From positions 1 through 64,000 of the forward strand of contig JAILCC010000012.1 of NCBI GenBank assembly GCA_024680555.1: a stretch of DNA of 64,000 bases. The letters are read 5' to 3'. A model generated the notes under the pieces. It was not told the origin of the DNA. It saw nothing but the letters and a program-made list of their open reading frames with translations, and did not search any database. This stretch comes from a bacterium (GTDB lineage Bacteria; Cyanobacteriota; Vampirovibrionia; Gastranaerophilales; JAILCC01). Of the stretch, positions 63,497-64,000 are shown in pieces. Both the position numbers and the translations under genes were made by a program. Position 1 is the stretch's first letter. Each line of letters begins with the position of its first letter.

Positions 63497-64000
63497 ATGT
63501 TTGAAAAATTAAAAGAGTTAAATATACTTGACAGATATATCCTAAAGCAGGTTGTAGAGACATTTATCATAAGTTTGGTTATATTTACATCGATTATTTT
63601 TGCAACAGATGCTTTTATAACAATTGTTAAACAAATAACGAGATATGGTATCCCTCTGCAGATTGCAGCCATGTTAATAATGTTGAAATTGCCGTCTATG
63701 TTAATTATGACTATTCCGATGGGGGTTTTGTTATCTACGATTTTGACGGTAAACAGAATGAACAATGCTTTGGAAATTACTATTCTTAAAGCTTGTGGTG
63801 TCGGTGTATCGAGAATGGCCAAAACAATTCTTATTTGTTCCGTTGTTGCGGCTTTATCGGGTTTTGCCATAAATGAAGTTATTGCTCCTATTGCATCCAG
63901 ACAGGCAAAAACTCTTACAATATGGGCTATAATGCAAAAAAATGTTCCTAATGGGAAAAGAAATTTTGTATTCAGAGAAATGAAAAAGGGGCAGCTGACC
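63497..64000 (+). CDS. LptF/LptG-family (YjgP/YjgQ) permease, 3' end beyond the window
   Basis: The first 168 codons of a permease that works with LptB to extract lipopolysaccharide from the inner membrane. The opening LDRYILKQVVETFIISLVIF, the span pattern, and the loop VNRMNNALEITILKACGVGV (which contacts the ATPase) are diagnostic. NEVIAPIASRQAKTL begins the periplasmic part. The frame is open to base 64000. It cannot be told from this part whether it is LptF or LptG. A GCAGG sequence lies 12-16 nt before the ATG, a weak ribosome site. Confidence 0.9.
   Translation, partial: MFEKLKELNILDRYILKQVVETFIISLVIFTSIIFATDAFITIVKQITRYGIPLQIAAMLIMLKLPSMLIMTIPMGVLLSTILTVNRMNNALEITILKACGVGVSRMAKTILICSVVAALSGFAINEVIAPIASRQAKTLTIWAIMQKNVPNGKRNFVFREMKKGQLT

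Overview
The window is AT-rich bacterial DNA from a diderm organism. It carries BamA, an OmpH/Skp-like chaperone and an LptF/LptG-type permease. The BamA-like protein is short enough for about three POTRA domains, as in cyanobacteria. There is a class-III-signal prepilin with the leader GFTLAEVLVTLLVIGV, and many secreted or surface-type proteins of unknown function with dockerin/EF-hand motifs. Together these suggest the non-photosynthetic cyanobacterial class Vampirovibrionia (Melainabacteria), most likely a gut Gastranaerophilales genome. This is an inference from gene style, not from a marker-gene tree. Position 1 lies on a ~30-bp inverted repeat, so the left edge is probably an assembly contig end.

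Layout. 0-4 kb: a McrBC type IV restriction system (mcrB cut at the 5' end) on the 3' side of a tRNA-Phe gene, like a tRNA-linked island. 4-8 kb: two tandem dockerin/EF-hand paralogues and three small lineage-type proteins. 8-11 kb: a leftward operon of a sigma-like factor, a UPF0173 hydrolase and two tandem WYL regulators, divergent from recA-mntP. 13-19 kb: a TPR protein, a CorC/HlyC-type membrane protein, ompH and bamA. 19-35 kb: a coiled-coil protein, the GHL10-mtnA-thiL operon, dnaJ, an S66 peptidase, dnaX, mscS, a degenerate HD-GYP protein, a patatin and a large thioredoxin-like/EF-hand protein. 35-40.6 kb: a KdsC-like phosphatase, a YkgJ-type protein, an orphan fliI, a prepilin, and a dedA-tgt-ndk operon.

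40.7-47.3 kb is accessory. It holds a CAU tRNA whose 5' end is duplicated, repeats built from TTT-loop hairpins, a strongly folded intergenic RNA, two stop-interrupted frames and several small genes. It also holds a SAM-I riboswitch with a greatly enlarged P3 arm in front of an N-formylglutamate amidohydrolase-like gene, followed by a minimal Sir2 protein, an SGNH hydrolase and a radical SAM enzyme. 47.4-51.7 kb is a complete four-gene operon making 2-aminoethylphosphonate (AEP) and activating it to CMP-AEP (phnW, pepM, pntC, ppd), presumably to decorate surface glycans or lipids. 51.7-64 kb holds a superfamily 2 helicase with two membrane spans, hypothetical proteins, a lemA-DUF3137-DUF3137 operon, a dCMP deaminase, an ~880-bp gene-free stretch full of hairpins, an Na/Pi cotransporter, a TMEM43 homologue, thioredoxin and the start of an LptF/G permease.

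The items most worth following up are the enlarged SAM-I riboswitch and its unexpected target gene, the CMP-AEP operon, the WYL pair beside recA, the membrane-spanning helicase and the HD-GYP protein that has lost its HD dyad.
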